From Entoloma clypeatum (Eukaryota > Basidiomycota > Agaricomycetes > Agaricales > Entolomataceae), in NCBI GenBank assembly GCA_963565915.1, contig OY751491.1, positions 3,348,001 through 3,412,000 of the forward strand: DNA of 64,000 bases. The letters run 5' to 3'. Below the pieces are notes generated by a model. The model was not told the origin of the DNA, made no database searches, and worked only from the letters and a program-made list of their open reading frames with translations. Positions within the stretch are counted from its first letter, which is position 1. Each line of letters starts with the position of its first letter. The position numbers were made by a program, and so were the translations under genes. Shown piece after piece: positions 9,401 to 20,129 of this stretch.

Positions 9401-10631
9401 GGAAGGCGTCACAGGTCTCAGCAGTGGTGGTACAGGGCTCGCCGTCAAAAATAATAGCCTCAGGAGAGGCGTTCTTTCGTGGGCCGACCCAGGAAGTGAG
9501 GTCCCAGGGACGCTTATTTTTGTTGGAGACTTCATCGATTTTTTTGTCGAAAAAATTCCGTTTAGCAGTGCATATGATTTTATGCATAGCGCGCCAGTCT
9601 TGGTCTGTTTTACCCGAGTTGGAATAGGTGCGCCACCCTGCCTTGCAGTCCTTATCCCACCAGCCCTTCGACCGGAACGAGTCCCGGGGAGAGCGAGAGA
9701 ATTCGGTCCACTCGGCCAGGACGAGCTCCTGAACCTTTTGGGTAATACTCGTGATGTCCTCCCTAGTGGCCGTGGCCGGAATAGGGATGGAGGAGATGGA
9801 ATCCGTGAGCGTGGACAAGAAATGAGTTTCCTCTTCCGAGTCCGGCACTATATGGTAGTGTTCCTTCGCGTTAATGAGGGGGGATCTGAGGAGGGTGATG
9901 ATCGAGCGGTGGTCCGACTCGTCAGGGCTCCCAAGTTTGATGATCGAGTCCTTGTCCGTGTTAGGGAGGAAGACCAGATCGATGATAGACGGGGCGTTGT
10001 TATTCTTAGGGAAGTGGGTGAACCCAGTCCTATGATAAACAAGACCATGAGAGAATGCGAAGTCTGAGAGGAGTGACACATTGTGGTTGTGGCGCATCAC
10101 TTCGTGGTCCCATAACGGCGAGGGGCAATTAAAATCGCCGCCTATGTACCGAATGGGAGGAAGGGATGTGCCGAGGGTGGCAAGGATACGTATGGCAGTG
10201 CCCTGCGCATCCGAGTATGCATTTATTAAGTTAATCTGGCCCTCAGGGACAGACAACGTAAGAAGATTGACATCTCGGTGATGAACGATGTCTGAACGAA
10301 GTTTAGGTTTCATAGCGGTACGCCGCCTATGAACATAAACTATGGCGCGGGGGCGAAGATCCTCATCCAGGTTATCTGGGTCAAGGACAGGCTCCGAGTG
10401 GTGGAGGCACATCCAGTCAGGGTGGTTCGGCGGACCCACAAGGGGCTCACCGTCCTTTCTCGTCATGGACGCGACATGTCGAATGGTAGCCCAGGGGGGC
10501 TCTTGCACGAAGATTATGTCGAGATTATCTTTCTGACTCTCTAACATAGTTGACAGGAGAACGCTCTTTCGGTAAACGTTCTGGGAGCGAATTCGCAAAC
10601 CCTCAAATTTATTCATAGTTGTACTTAACAT
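6404..10631 (-). pseudogene. LINE ORF2: endonuclease, reverse transcriptase, RNase H; one frameshift
   Basis: The start ATG at 10631 overlaps the ORF1 stop. Residues 1 to about 230 are an APE-like endonuclease (VQEPPW, GGDFNCPSPLW, SDEDHR-type end seen as SDHRSIIT) that nicks target DNA. RT follows, with AFRPIVLLNTLGKLFEK, GGVRQNSTED, GQGSALSPVLSSIYLAP and the catalytic YVDD at about 684-687. The C-terminal half has an RNase H-like fold (IVTDAAVPS, HIFTDSVNAIRR) and a Cys/His patch (CDCGPGSVEDFAHVFYKC). Near 8106-8112 the frame changes: the upstream frame ends ...GVIKSILQ and the homologous continuation KVQRRAALWILGAFRTT is in another frame, so a 1- or 2-bp indel breaks the ORF. The rest, about 1400 codons, is open, so decay is slight. 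Confidence 0.9.
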
Positions 10632-12853
10632 ATGACTACGTTTGGTTGAATGCGGCTATTGTCTCGGTCAGCTGGACGAGGCGAGGAGTTAGATTCAAAG
10701 AAGTGGGTGAAGTCCGCACTTACGTTTGCTTCTTGGTATCGGCGCCAGATCCAATCAGGGTTGAATCGGCTTTTCCAGTATTTGCATATGCGATCGTCTG
10801 CGCGGTGGTCACCTTTGCAGTTGATGCAGCGTCCTGCATGTTCGCAGTCCTTGCCATCGGGGGTGGGAAGAACTGGGGGGTTTGCCTTGGCGTTCCCGCG
10901 GCAGCAGGAGGCGAGGGCGCGGTGGAATTCGACGGTGTGGGGTTCACCGCAGATGGGGCATAATTTGCTTTTGAGCGGGCAGATCCGTGCGTTGGACGGA
11001 TGGCCGAATCGCCAGCAGCGGTTGCATTGAGGCACTCCAACGTGCTTCTCGGCGGGGGTTAGGACGAGGCGGTAGGGTCCCCACATGAAGACCTTTCCCG
11101 CGAGGTTCTTGAGAACGAGACCCCCACGGGAGTCTTCGATGTCGAACCAGATGGTCCCGGTGCTAGACGACGGGGAGTTTCTGGCGAGGTGGGGCTTTGA
11201 GTTCTCATAGAAAGAGAAGTCGCGGGCAAAGGGGGCAGACGCTATGATGTCGGTTACCTGGCTCTCCGAGAGGGGAACGAGGCGGCCGGACTTCGGGTCG
11301 CGTTGCGGTGTGAGTCCGTAATACGGGAAATCGCAGATTTTGAGGCTAGATTTGGAGGTGGGGACCTCCACACGAAGCTCAGTGTCGGGGGCCGATCGAG
11401 CGCTGGCGGCGAGCCGGGATTCGAAAAGGCTTTGAAAGATTTTGAGGTCTTCCTCGTCTGGAACCTCGTCGGTCGACAGGGAGAGACCCCCCCGGTTGGA
11501 CTCGACAGAGGTGACGCGAATCGTCCTCTTTGCGTTGCCCAGATGCCCGTTGATCTGGGTGAAGATGGTCTCCACCGCCCAAGGGAAGGGGGGGGAGGTG
11601 TATACGGAGACGGATTTGCGGGACCGTCCTGACGTTGTGAATCGCTTCTGCTTCTTTCGGCGAGCCTGGGAAGCAGTGGGCGAGTTGGGCCTGATAGCAG
11701 CCGTGGCTTGCTGTAGGGCAATGGTGGTGGTGGCAGGGAAAGTCTTGGCCATGGCGACCAGAGTTTCCTGCTGCGCATCAGCGGCAGACTTGCGTTTTTT
11801 AGACGCAGTAGTCCATGGTTGGGCTGCGGCTGCGATGGCGGGCGAGGGGGCCCACGACGAGCCGGCGAGGCCGGAGGGTTGTCGCTTCACCGGGGGCGGA
11901 GGGACAGGGCGGGATAGAAGTTTCGCAGCCTTCTCGCGAGCGAGGCGGCCTGAGGCTCCAGCTGATGCAGACATGCGTGGGGTGGGTTTGGCTGTCTTCT
12001 TGAAAGAGGGCAGCTTCTTGGGGGGCGGCGGAGGTTTGGGCTCCTTCGCTGCCGTGATATTTTCGGGAGCTGACGTGAACGCCGACACCCCGGGGATTTT
12101 GACGAGGCGATCGATTAAGATGCCAAGTCCGGTGAGACGAGCGCCGGAGGGGTCGTCCCCCGCAGCGTATTCGGAAAGCGCTCCGACATCCGCCAGAGTG
12201 TGGATGAGGGAGGCTGTAGCGGTGCAGAGCTGGTCTGCAGTGGATGTGGCAATAGCCCTTTGTTGGGATGCGGTCCAGTTGACCAGATCCTTGATGGAGG
12301 CGACAGAAGCGAGGGCGGCGTTGAAGTCGGACGTCAACGTGTCCGCGGAGCCTTGCAACATGCAGGGGCCTGCAAGTTCGCTGTTGTAGCCTAAGGTTCC
12401 CGGCATGCTGGGGGCGTCGACAGCCATAGCAGAGTCCGCCGGGGCGGTCTCCACTGGTTCGTCGATGCGAGCGGCAGGGGCAGGGGAGGGAGGGCGCTCC
12501 GATGAGTCGGAATCGTCAGAGGATGGGGACGGGGGGCGAGGGGTGACAGACCCAGCGGATCCCATTGAGATGTTGCTGCCCTGGGGTGAGGGCGGGCGGA
12601 TGGGGTGAGTCTTCTTCTTGTATCGGCCTCCAGGGGGGCCTACAGGAGCGAGAGCAGATGTCGGTGCAGCGGCGGACTTGGCGGCGACGGTGGACACGGT
12701 GGAGTATGGGCCTGTCGTGGCAGAGGCTCCCACAGGGACAGTGGGGACCTCAGACCAGTCAGATCTCTGAGAGGTGGACGACCTCGTTTGAGGAGGAGGT
12801 CTCGGGTTGTCGGGAGGGATCGCGGCCGATCTGGGGATCGGCTTTGGAGCCAT
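10625..12853 (-). CDS. LINE ORF1: Gag-like RNA-binding protein (742 aa)
   Basis: The N-terminal 350 residues are low-complexity, rich in Pro, Ser and Ala. A lysine/proline-rich segment follows (KEPKPPPPPKKLPSFKK, near residue 260). The C-terminal quarter has CCHC-like zinc knuckles from about residue 606: CNRCWRFGHPSNARIC, CPICGEPH and CINCKGDHRADDRIC. Such ORF1 proteins coat LINE RNA (family knowledge). The ORF is intact from ATG 12853. Its stop (TAA at 10627-10625) lies inside ATGTTAA, which also starts ORF2, suggesting termination-reinitiation. Confidence 0.85.
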   Translation of the reverse strand: MAPKPIPRSAAIPPDNPRPPPQTRSSTSQRSDWSEVPTVPVGASATTGPYSTVSTVAAKSAAAPTSALAPVGPPGGRYKKKTHPIRPPSPQGSNISMGSAGSVTPRPPSPSSDDSDSSERPPSPAPAARIDEPVETAPADSAMAVDAPSMPGTLGYNSELAGPCMLQGSADTLTSDFNAALASVASIKDLVNWTASQQRAIATSTADQLCTATASLIHTLADVGALSEYAAGDDPSGARLTGLGILIDRLVKIPGVSAFTSAPENITAAKEPKPPPPPKKLPSFKKTAKPTPRMSASAGASGRLAREKAAKLLSRPVPPPPVKRQPSGLAGSSWAPSPAIAAAAQPWTTASKKRKSAADAQQETLVAMAKTFPATTTIALQQATAAIRPNSPTASQARRKKQKRFTTSGRSRKSVSVYTSPPFPWAVETIFTQINGHLGNAKRTIRVTSVESNRGGLSLSTDEVPDEEDLKIFQSLFESRLAASARSAPDTELRVEVPTSKSSLKICDFPYYGLTPQRDPKSGRLVPLSESQVTDIIASAPFARDFSFYENSKPHLARNSPSSSTGTIWFDIEDSRGGLVLKNLAGKVFMWGPYRLVLTPAEKHVGVPQCNRCWRFGHPSNARICPLKSKLCPICGEPHTVEFHRALASCCRGNAKANPPVLPTPDGKDCEHAGRCINCKGDHRADDRICKYWKSRFNPDWIWRRYQEANVSADFTHFFESNSSPRPADRDNSRIQPNVVIC

Positions 12854-12977
12854 GATGAGATGAGTCGAGTGTTTCGCCTATGAAGGCGATAGCAAGAGGA
12901 TCGGGGAGTACGATGGAGCGGGGGGCTCAACAACGAGGGAGACTGCGACCAAGATGTGGCTGTGCACGTCGTGGTAA

Positions 12978-13644
12978 CAAGTCAAGACGCGGTGCGTCGG
13001 AGCAGGGTCCGTCCAAAGTGCGGAGTGGAGGCAAGCGGAAGGTTTGCTCTACTTCAGGGATCGTATCTATGTTCCTAACAATCCCCAACTGCATCATTGG
13101 ATCCTCACACAACACCACGACACACCGGTGGCCAGACATCCTGGACGGTGGAAAACCTTGGAACTGGTGTCGCACAATTACTGGTGGCCACACATGTCTC
13201 GTTTAATAGGTCAATATTGCAAGACATGCGACCCATGCCTCCGCACCAAGGTCCGACGCACTCCGCCCTCCGGAGAGCTCAATCCACTACCGGTCCCCAC
13301 GGAGTGATGGCAAGTAACCAGTGTTGACTTCATTACTGAACTACCAGAAGCCCACGGCTACAACGCTATCATGGTGGTAGTGGACTCAGTAGGGAAGCGG
13401 GGACACTTCATCCCGACGCACTCCGACATCTCCGCACTCAGGACTGCACGCTCCTATATTCAAAACATCTGGAAACTCCACGGACTACCGGAGGCCATTG
13501 TCTCCGACCGCGGACCACAGTTTGTCGCCAAGTTCACGCGCGAACTATATAGGCTACTTGGCATTAAGGTTGCTGCCTCGACAGCCTACCATCCGCAGTC
13601 GGACGGACAGACGGAGCGGGTCAATCAAGGATTGGAACAATATC
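12978..13644 (+). pseudogene. pol: G2 pol: integrase N-terminal and core part
   Basis: It resumes after the LINE at the end of the RNase H-integrase linker (SAEWRQAEGLLYFRDRIYVP). The zinc-binding H/H/C/C region follows (HHDTPVARHPG ... CKTCDPC), then the DDE core with Asp in SVDFITELPE, Asp in VSDRGPQFVAKF and Glu in SDGQTERVNQ. A TGA at 13305-13307 breaks PTE-WQVTSVDF, probably from CGA. The frame is cut at GLEQYL by Copia C1-X with target ATATC (13640-13644); it continues as RLFVNERQDD on the opposite strand at 20615 downward, so the next part has been inverted. Confidence 0.9.
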
Positions 13645-13954
13645 TGTTGAAACTTTTCCATCACGTAGATTAGATTAGATTAGATTACATCACGTGACCT
13701 TTACACATCTTTGATTACATACTTGTTTGGTTGGTACAAACAGTAGTACGGTATATAAGACCAGGAAACTGTCAATGTCAACAAGTTGTCTCTTGACTCT
13801 TAACCAGCTCCATTGCTCTTACCAGCCTCAACCGCTCTCACCAGCCTCACCCTCTCCAATCCAAGTAAGTGACTAGAACAGTTGAGTAGAGTACTTCCAC
13901 TGTAGCTGTGTTGCTCAGTACATCTGCGGCTAGCGCCCAGGTGGAACTTCAACA
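13645..13954 (+). repeat. C1 LTR A (310 bp)
   Basis: TGTTGAA...TTCAACA ends. U3 holds an (AGATT)n stretch between two CATCACGT copies, the second giving the E-box CACGTG; a TATATAAG box follows. Markers ACTTGTTTGG, CAATGTCAAC and CCAATCCAAG pair it with LTR D (20616-20925), not with LTR C. Confidence 0.95.
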
Positions 13955-14309
13955 GGTTATGGGCCCCGGATAGCAGAGGGACTTGGGAACGCTGGCAACA
14001 GCAAGTACCTGCCCACTCTACCCTGGTTGACAGGAGAACCGATCGCAAGATCTAGGTTCTGAGTCATACTTCTTCACACATGAACCTGGGAACGTCATTA
14101 CAACAAGTACCTGTCATGAAGCGTCCCTAAGGGGATTGACTTAGTACACATCATGTGGAAAAGTCGATCGTACCTCATACACTTCTGACACACAAAAAGG
14201 GTTTTTCCCCATGACCACTATTCCTGAAGGGAATATGCCATGAGGAATCATTTACTTGTTTTCTCAAATTAAAAATTCATTATCACTAATTGGGAAAACC
14301 CTTTTTCAG
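13865..14309 (+). other. Predicted 5' leader intron of C1-X
   Basis: GTAAGT donor at 13865 inside the LTR; branch-like CTAAT at 14286-14290; TTTTTCAG acceptor ending at 14309, 11 bp before the gag ATG. Removal would also remove the primer site and the upstream ATGs. Confidence 0.5.
13955..13966 (+). promoter_or_regulatory. C1 primer-binding site (initiator tRNA-Met anticodon arm type)
   Basis: GGTTATGGGCCC directly follows the LTR. It is complementary to GGGCCCAUAACC, the anticodon stem-loop of animal-type initiator tRNA-Met. Drosophila copia and yeast Ty5 prime from a half-tRNA-iMet in this way. A fungal tRNA with U33 would give one mismatch. Confidence 0.65.
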
Positions 14310-14320
14310 ATTCATTAAAA

Positions 14321-17300
14321 ATGTCTACCCCTCGCTCTGCTCTTGACGCCATCACCGCCTTCGATGGCATTGACTACCAAAGTTGGGCAGAAAAAATGAA
14401 GTCCTACCTCCTCCATCAAGGGGTCTGGCGCCTTGTCTCTGGCGACATCCCTCGCCCTGATATCGCCGATTTCACTACCACGGTCTCCACTCCTGGCGCC
14501 ACCGCTAGTGCTCCCCCTGTGCTGGTCGCCGCGGTCGATCAGCCCGGCTTCTGCAAGGAAGAAAAGAGTTGGATCAGAGACGATGATATGGCCCTCGGGT
14601 CAATCCGACTCAAAGTCTCTGAGGCGATCAGACGCCACATCAAGGATAGCAACTCGGCTCTGGAAGCATGGACGATCCTAAAGGATAACTATTCAAAAGT
14701 AACCCCAGCCGTCATCTTCGGCGACTTCAAGGCGGCAGCTTCCTTCAAGCTGTCAGGTCGTGACCCGGTCCCTGAAATAGAACGCCTTGGAGCACTTTTC
14801 GCCCGTCTCAGCAAGTCGAAATTCGATGTCCCTGATCTGATGCAGGCCATGATCCTGGCAAGTGCCATTCCCGACGCCTGGTCGTCGCTCTCCACCGCCC
14901 TCTTCCAGGTCTATGACGCCGACGACTTCACGTACAAAGCCGTCGCGGAAAGCATCATCTCAGAGTACCGGCGCAAGTATTCAATTGGGTCCACTTGTAC
15001 GTCCAATGAGCAGGCCCAGAAAATCTCTGGGACAAAGCGAAAGGGCCAAGACCCCAAATGGGAAAAGCAGCAAAAGCCGAGTACCTCGCAAAACGATGCT
15101 GACGAGCAGCCTAACTCGACCGACCCTAGTACCGCTTCTGAAAAGAAGAAGGGAAAAGGACGCTGGCGCAATCAGAAGAAGAGCGCCAACAATGCGGACA
15201 ACACGTCCAACCATGTGGAAGAAATGGTTGAGTTTGTTGCTCCTGCCATCCACTTCCCTCCTCTTCCGCCACCATCCTTCACAACAGTCACTGGGCGCGG
15301 AAAAACGATGAGTACCGCCCAGCCAGACTCTCAAAGAATGCAGTCGCTCCTTCAGCGAATGAACCCGCCTCCATCCCAGTACACCGGGCTTCCTTCGGGC
15401 AAGCCGTCTGCATGGAAAAAGAATGACCACGTCAGGAAACTCGCACGGAGCATTGGCGCTCGTCCCTCAGGGTCAAATCTTCGGATTCTGGATACGATTA
15501 TCCCAGAAGAAGATGAAAGACCATCCAAGCAGCGTCGAGTCACTCCGCCTTTGGATGACTCCCTCAGGATGATGGACATAGACCATCAAAGCGAGCGGAT
15601 GGGGCCGGAGCAATTCGAAGACGGGCTGATCGAACTTGACGGTTCGTCACATTCTTCTCTCAAACTTGACCAAATGGGAAACGCTAATAATCACGCACAG
15701 ATGTTTGAATATACATTAGCTAGTACCGATGCAGATAGTATAGATCTCTTTAGCGATGATCTATACAAAAAATATATCAAACATTTTGCGTCTTGCACAC
15801 ACTGCAAAGAGAGAGAACGCGCTCAGTGGATCTTAGATTCCGGCGCATCATTACACTTTACCCATGAGTTCAAAGACTTCGCGTACTACAGGCCTCTCAA
15901 GGCTAAGCGATTCGTCCAAACAGCTGCAAAGGGAAAGAAACTGGAAATTCTCGGAGTTGGGGCCGTTCCAGTATGGCATACCCTAAATGGGGAAGTAAAA
16001 ACCCATCTTCTCCGACCTGTATTCTACATTCCGGACATGGACACACGCCTATTGTCCCTAGGCGTCTTCCTTAATCACGGTTACAAAGTAGACGGAATGC
16101 GTGGAGAAATCAACATCTCCAAAGGCCAGAACAAAATACAGTTCTCACCTCACATTCTCGGACAAACCATTTATTGGTTAGACACTGAAATACGCCAAGA
16201 CCAAATCCACGCGATCTCTAGCGAAATCACTGTTGAAACCTGGCACAAACGCCTTGGCCACCCAAATGACCAGGCGCTCAATAAGATTCCCACCAGTACC
16301 AAAGGAGTACCCAAAACGTTAGTACGTGAGAAATCACAGGAAAGCTGCACGGGGTGTCTAAAAGGGAAAATGCCGAATCAGTCTTACCCTAACTCGATGA
16401 CAAGGGCTGTCAAACCCTTTGATTTGATCCATTCGGACTTGAAGCAGATATCCACGGCATCGTACCACAAGTACAAATATTTCCTTACCTTTTTGGATGA
16501 TTTTTCTTCCCATGTCTGGGTCGTCTTGCTTAGGAAAAAGTCAGGCGCCATCACGGCGCTGAAACAATTCCTTGCGATGATCCAGAATCAATTCGCCGCC
16601 ACCCCTAAAAAATGGCGGGTTGATGGAGGTGGAGAATTCGATGAATACAAGGATGTACTTGCCGATCATGGAATTCTGATCGATGTCACACTCCCATATC
16701 AGCATCAGCAGAATGGTAGAGCAGAACAGATAAATCGAACTCTGTGGGAAAAATCTCAGGCATTGCGTTTCGACGCATGTCTACCGCCGATGTGGTGGGA
16801 ATTCTGTTTGGAACATGCAGCATTTCTATACAACAGAACCCCCATGTGGCGTCTTGAATGGAAAACCCCTTATTTCAGGGTGACCAATGAGATCCCTGAC
16901 ATGTCCAGCGTCAGAGTCTTCGGATGCCAAGCATATGTATATATCCCAAAGGAGAAACGTAGGAACTCCCTGGAATCAAGATCCCGATTGATGATTTATC
17001 TCGGATCAAAACCAGGGGTCAAAAGATACCGCTTCATGGATCCTGAGACCAACACGATTTTCATGGGCGGGAAAGCTATCTTTGATGAAAGCAAGTACCC
17101 TAGATGCCACATCGACCCTTTGCCAGAAAACCATCCAGAAATGGAAAACCCAGAGCCGGCTGATGAGTTTGAGGATCTCATCCCCGGTAGCAATGACGAC
17201 GATAGTCACAACAAAATACCTCATGACCCAGTTCCCATTGAACAGGATCAACCCGAATCAGACAACGAACTGCCTGCCAGTGAGCCTGATGATGAACCGC

Positions 17301-19032
17301 GAGTACCCACTCCGGAACCCGAGCAAGTACCAGATCGACCGATCAGGGAACGACGAGTTCGGAAGATGCCAGGAAGCATCTATGGGGAAGACACTCCAGC
17401 GTCTGATCTTGAAAAATTAGATCGAAGACGGAGATTAGGCGGTCAAACGGCATGGATGAATGACCTCCTGATGGAGGCAATATCAGTCCAAGTCGGCATC
17501 GTTGAAATGTCACACAAAGACATATACCCTCTTCCAAATAAAGAAGACTGGTATGCGGCTGAACGAAAAGAGCTAGATATGCTCAAACACCGCGGGGTGA
17601 TCACGGAGCTAGTACCCCTGCCTGCAGGGAGGAAAGCTCTAAGGAACAAATGGGTTTATAACGAAAAATCCGATGGGCGTCTGAAAGCGCGCCTTGTCGC
17701 AAAAGGCTTCTCGCAGGTGGAAGGGATCGACTTTGATCAGATCTTCTCACCAGTCGTAAGATATGAAACCGTCCGACTAATACTGGCATTGACAGCCCTT
17801 GAAGGGTGGTTCATGACACTGTTGGACGTCTCATCAGCCTTCCTCTACGGAACGCTCCGCAAAGTCATTTACATGCGACAGCCTGAGGGCTACATAGTAA
17901 AAGGGAAAGAACACCTCGTGTACCAACTATTCAAAGCTCTATATGGACTTAAGCAGGCCGCATTAGCCTGGTGGAGGGAACTTGATTCCTCCATGAAAAA
18001 GCTCGGCTTTGTCCGGCTTCATTCTGATGCGAGAGTGTTCATTCACAAAAGTACCAAAGGGGAAATTGTAATCGCCGTCATATATGTCGACGACTCTGCT
18101 TTTCTCGGCACAAACCGAGAATACACGCTAGAGAAGAAAAAGGCCTTCATGACCACATGGGAATGTAGGGACCTAGGGCACCTTGTGCCTGATGGGGAAC
18201 CAAAAGAATTTCTCTCTATCCAAATAAGGCAACGTGGGAAATGTATCTTCATTGATCAAGTACCTTACCTTGAGAAAATACTCGAACGAATGGGGATGAG
18301 CGAATCTAACGCCACCCATACCCCACTTCCTACGGGCTACAAACCCATGATGTCCGAAGATGAACCCAATGCAGAACTTCGATCAAAGTACCAATCCGTC
18401 ATCGGATCACTTCTATATCTGATGATTGGAACGAGGCCAGACATCTGTTTTGCCGTGATTAAAATGTCGCAGTTTTCCGCAAATCCCACCAAACGCCATT
18501 TAGAAGTGGCTAGGGATATTTGCAGGTATCTAAAGGCGACAAAAAATTACGCAATCATGTATGATGGCGACTCAGGGAAAGGAATCTACGCATTCACAGA
18601 CTCCGACTGGGCGTCAGATGAAAACACGAGGAGGTCTACCACTGGCTTCTTCATATCACTGGCGTCTGGAGCAGTAACATGGGTATCATCGGCGCAAAAG
18701 ACCATCGCCCTCTCTTCCACAGAAGCAGAGTATATGGCGTTATCAGATTGCAGTCGCGCAGCAACATGGCTGAGAAGCATGCTTGCCGAACTTGGAATGC
18801 AGATCGGATCAGTACCGATCTATGGAGATAACAACGGCTCCGTCTTTATCGCATCCAACCCTGTAACTGAGAAGCGATCCAAGCACATTGACGTGCGATT
18901 CCACTTTCCGAAGGGATAATTACGGTCGAATTCATTGAAGGAGTGAACAACCCTGCAGACCTTTTAACTAAGAATCTGGGGAAAATCCTCTTTTCCAAGT
19001 TTATCCCGTACTTCGGATTGATAAAGAACTAG
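14321..19032 (+). pseudogene. gag-pol: C1-X gag-pol, frameshifted near the end of RNase H
   Basis: One frame runs 14321-18919 (1532 codons): Gag, protease (WILDSGASLHF), integrase (WHKRLGHP ... CTGCLKGK; DDE core), RT with YVDD and RNase H (FTDSDWASDE, LSSTEAEYMALSD, YGDNNGS). Relative to the intact C1d it lacks 16 bp in the codons after RSKHIDVRFHF. This shifts the frame and replaces the last ~45 residues with PKG. Without that deletion the frame would end at 19032. Exactly the same 16-bp deletion is in C1c (before 40874), so the lesion has been copied between loci. The integrase has AEQINRT where C1d has AERINRT. It is probably inactive or only weakly active. Confidence 0.92.
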
Positions 19033-19107
19033 GCGAAACAGAGTACCTATATATATATGTGGGAAAAAGTAAGATGTATTTAGAAGTATGTACTAAATAT
19101 GGGGGGG

Positions 19108-19417
19108 TGTTGAAACTTTTCCCATCACGTAGATTAGATTAGATTAGATTACATCACGTGACTGTTACATATCTTCATTACATACTTGTTTGGTTGGTAC
19201 AAACAGTAGTACGGTATATAAGACCAGGAAACTGTCAATACCAACAAGTTGTCTCTTGACTCTTAACCAGCTCCATCGCTCTCACCAGCCTCAACCGCTC
19301 TCACTAGCCTTACCCCCTCCAAACCATGTAAGTGACCATAGCGGTATCGTAGAGTACTTCCACTGTAGCTATGTTGCTCAGTACACCTGTGGCTAGCGCC
19401 CAGGTGGAACTTCAACA
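19108..19417 (+). repeat. C1 LTR B (310 bp, internal)
   Basis: Follows a G-run polypurine tract (ATGGGGGGG). By eye it is identical to the 3' LTR of C1c (41063-41372) and of C1d (47481-47790) and differs from LTRs A and C. It ends directly against a repeated RNase H fragment rather than at the element boundary. Confidence 0.93.
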
Positions 19418-19753
19418 TCTTCCACGGAAGCAGAATACATGGCGCTATCAGATTGCAGTCGCGCAGTAACATGGCTTAGAAGCATGCTTGCCGAACTTGG
19501 GATGCAGATCGGATCAGTCCCGATCTATGGAGACAACAATGGCTCCGTCTTTATCGCATCCAACCCTGTAACTGAAAAGCGGTCCAAGCACATCAACGTG
19601 CGATTCCACTTCGTCAGAGAAAAAGTATCTGAAGGCATCATTACGGTCGAATTCATCGAAGGAGTGAATAACCCCGCAGACCTTTTAACTAAGAATCTGG
19701 GGAAAGTCCTCTTTAGCAAGTTTATCCCGTACTTCGGATTACTTAAAAACTAG
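19418..19753 (+). pseudogene. pol: C1 RNase H C-terminal fragment (second copy)
   Basis: Reads SSTEAEYMALSDCSRAVTWL through to FGLLKN and stop at 19753. It repeats the end of the C1 polyprotein right after LTR B. It lacks the 16-bp deletion of the upstream copy (FVREKVSEGIITVEF is present). It is followed by a polypurine tract and LTR C. It is best read as the 3' remainder of the original element at this site, cut by the insertion that brought LTR B. It has no start of its own and is not a gene. Confidence 0.88.
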
Positions 19754-19819
19754 ACGAAAGAGTACCTACATGGGAAAAAGTAAAAATGTATTTAGAAGTA
19801 TGTACTAAATATGGGGGGG

Positions 19820-20129
19820 TGTTGAAACTTTTCCATCACGTAGATTAGATTAGATTAGATTACATCACGTGACCTTTACACATCTTTGATTACATACTTA
19901 TTTGGTTGGTACAAACAGTAGTATGGTATATAAGACCAGGAAACTGTCAATATCAACAAGTTGTCTCTTGACTCGTAACCAGCTCCATCGCTCTTACCAG
20001 CCTCAACCGCTCTCACCAACCTCACCCTCTCCAAACCATGTAAGTGACTAGAACGGTAGAGTAGAGTACTTCCACTGTAGCTGTGTTGCTCAGTACATCT
20101 GTGGCTAGCGCCCAGGTGGAACTTCAACA
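19820..20129 (+). repeat. C1 LTR C (310 bp)
   Basis: Markers ACTTATTTGG, CAATATCAAC, CACCAACCTC and CCAAACCATG pair it with LTR E (26120-26428) of element Y rather than with LTR A of the same element. GAAAG follows at 20130-20134, the reverse complement of the CTTTC that flanks LTR E. Confidence 0.95.

Larger units (their letters stand above)
6305..12977 (-). mobile_element. Non-LTR retrotransposon (Tad1-like LINE) L, near full length
   Basis: Minus-strand element with ORF1, an overlapping ORF2 and a 3' poly(A), read as 24 T at 6305-6328. It combines an APE-type endonuclease, RT, RNase H and a zinc-knuckle ORF1. That set is typical of fungal Tad1-clade LINEs (clade is inference). It lies in the G2 RT at FTKLDI. 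No TSD is visible, and G2 resumes in the integrase N-terminus, so about 1.2 kb of target is missing. The 5' end cannot be fixed precisely; it is placed where the G2 frame (open from 12978) can resume. Confidence 0.85.
13645..20129 (+). mobile_element. Ty1/Copia C1 element X (left partner of the inversion)
   Basis: Order: LTR A (13645-13954), gag-pol, LTR B (19108-19417), a second copy of the gag-pol 3' end, LTR C (19820-20129). The left flank is ATATC and the right flank GAAAG, which do not match each other. They match the flanks of element Y after inversion. LTR B belongs to another C1 subfamily (TTTTCCCATCACG, GACTGTTACAT), so a second C1 seems to have inserted in the RNase H region and then lost its 5' part by recombination with the host copy. 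Confidence 0.85.

Noticed and set aside
9297..10067. 256-codon plus-strand ORF, and similar ones at 6500-7453, 8032-8616 and 11442-12389
   Set aside because: They lie antisense to the LINE ORFs, have no recognisable domain, and their compositions follow from the opposite strand.
13670..13690. AGATT tandem repeat as a possible CRISPR-like or satellite array
   Set aside because: Only three to five pentamers, always inside the C1 LTR U3 and variable by one unit; a short microsatellite.
13955..13966. Initiator tRNA-Met-like sequence as a tRNA gene
   Set aside because: Only the anticodon-arm complement is present; no cloverleaf or A/B boxes.
19190..19396. 68-codon ORF repeated in every C1d-type LTR (also at 35645, 41145, 42095, 47563, 63540)
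   Set aside because: It starts at a TTG upstream of the TATA box and runs through U3, R and U5. It recurs only because the LTR recurs, and subfamily 1 LTRs do not keep it.
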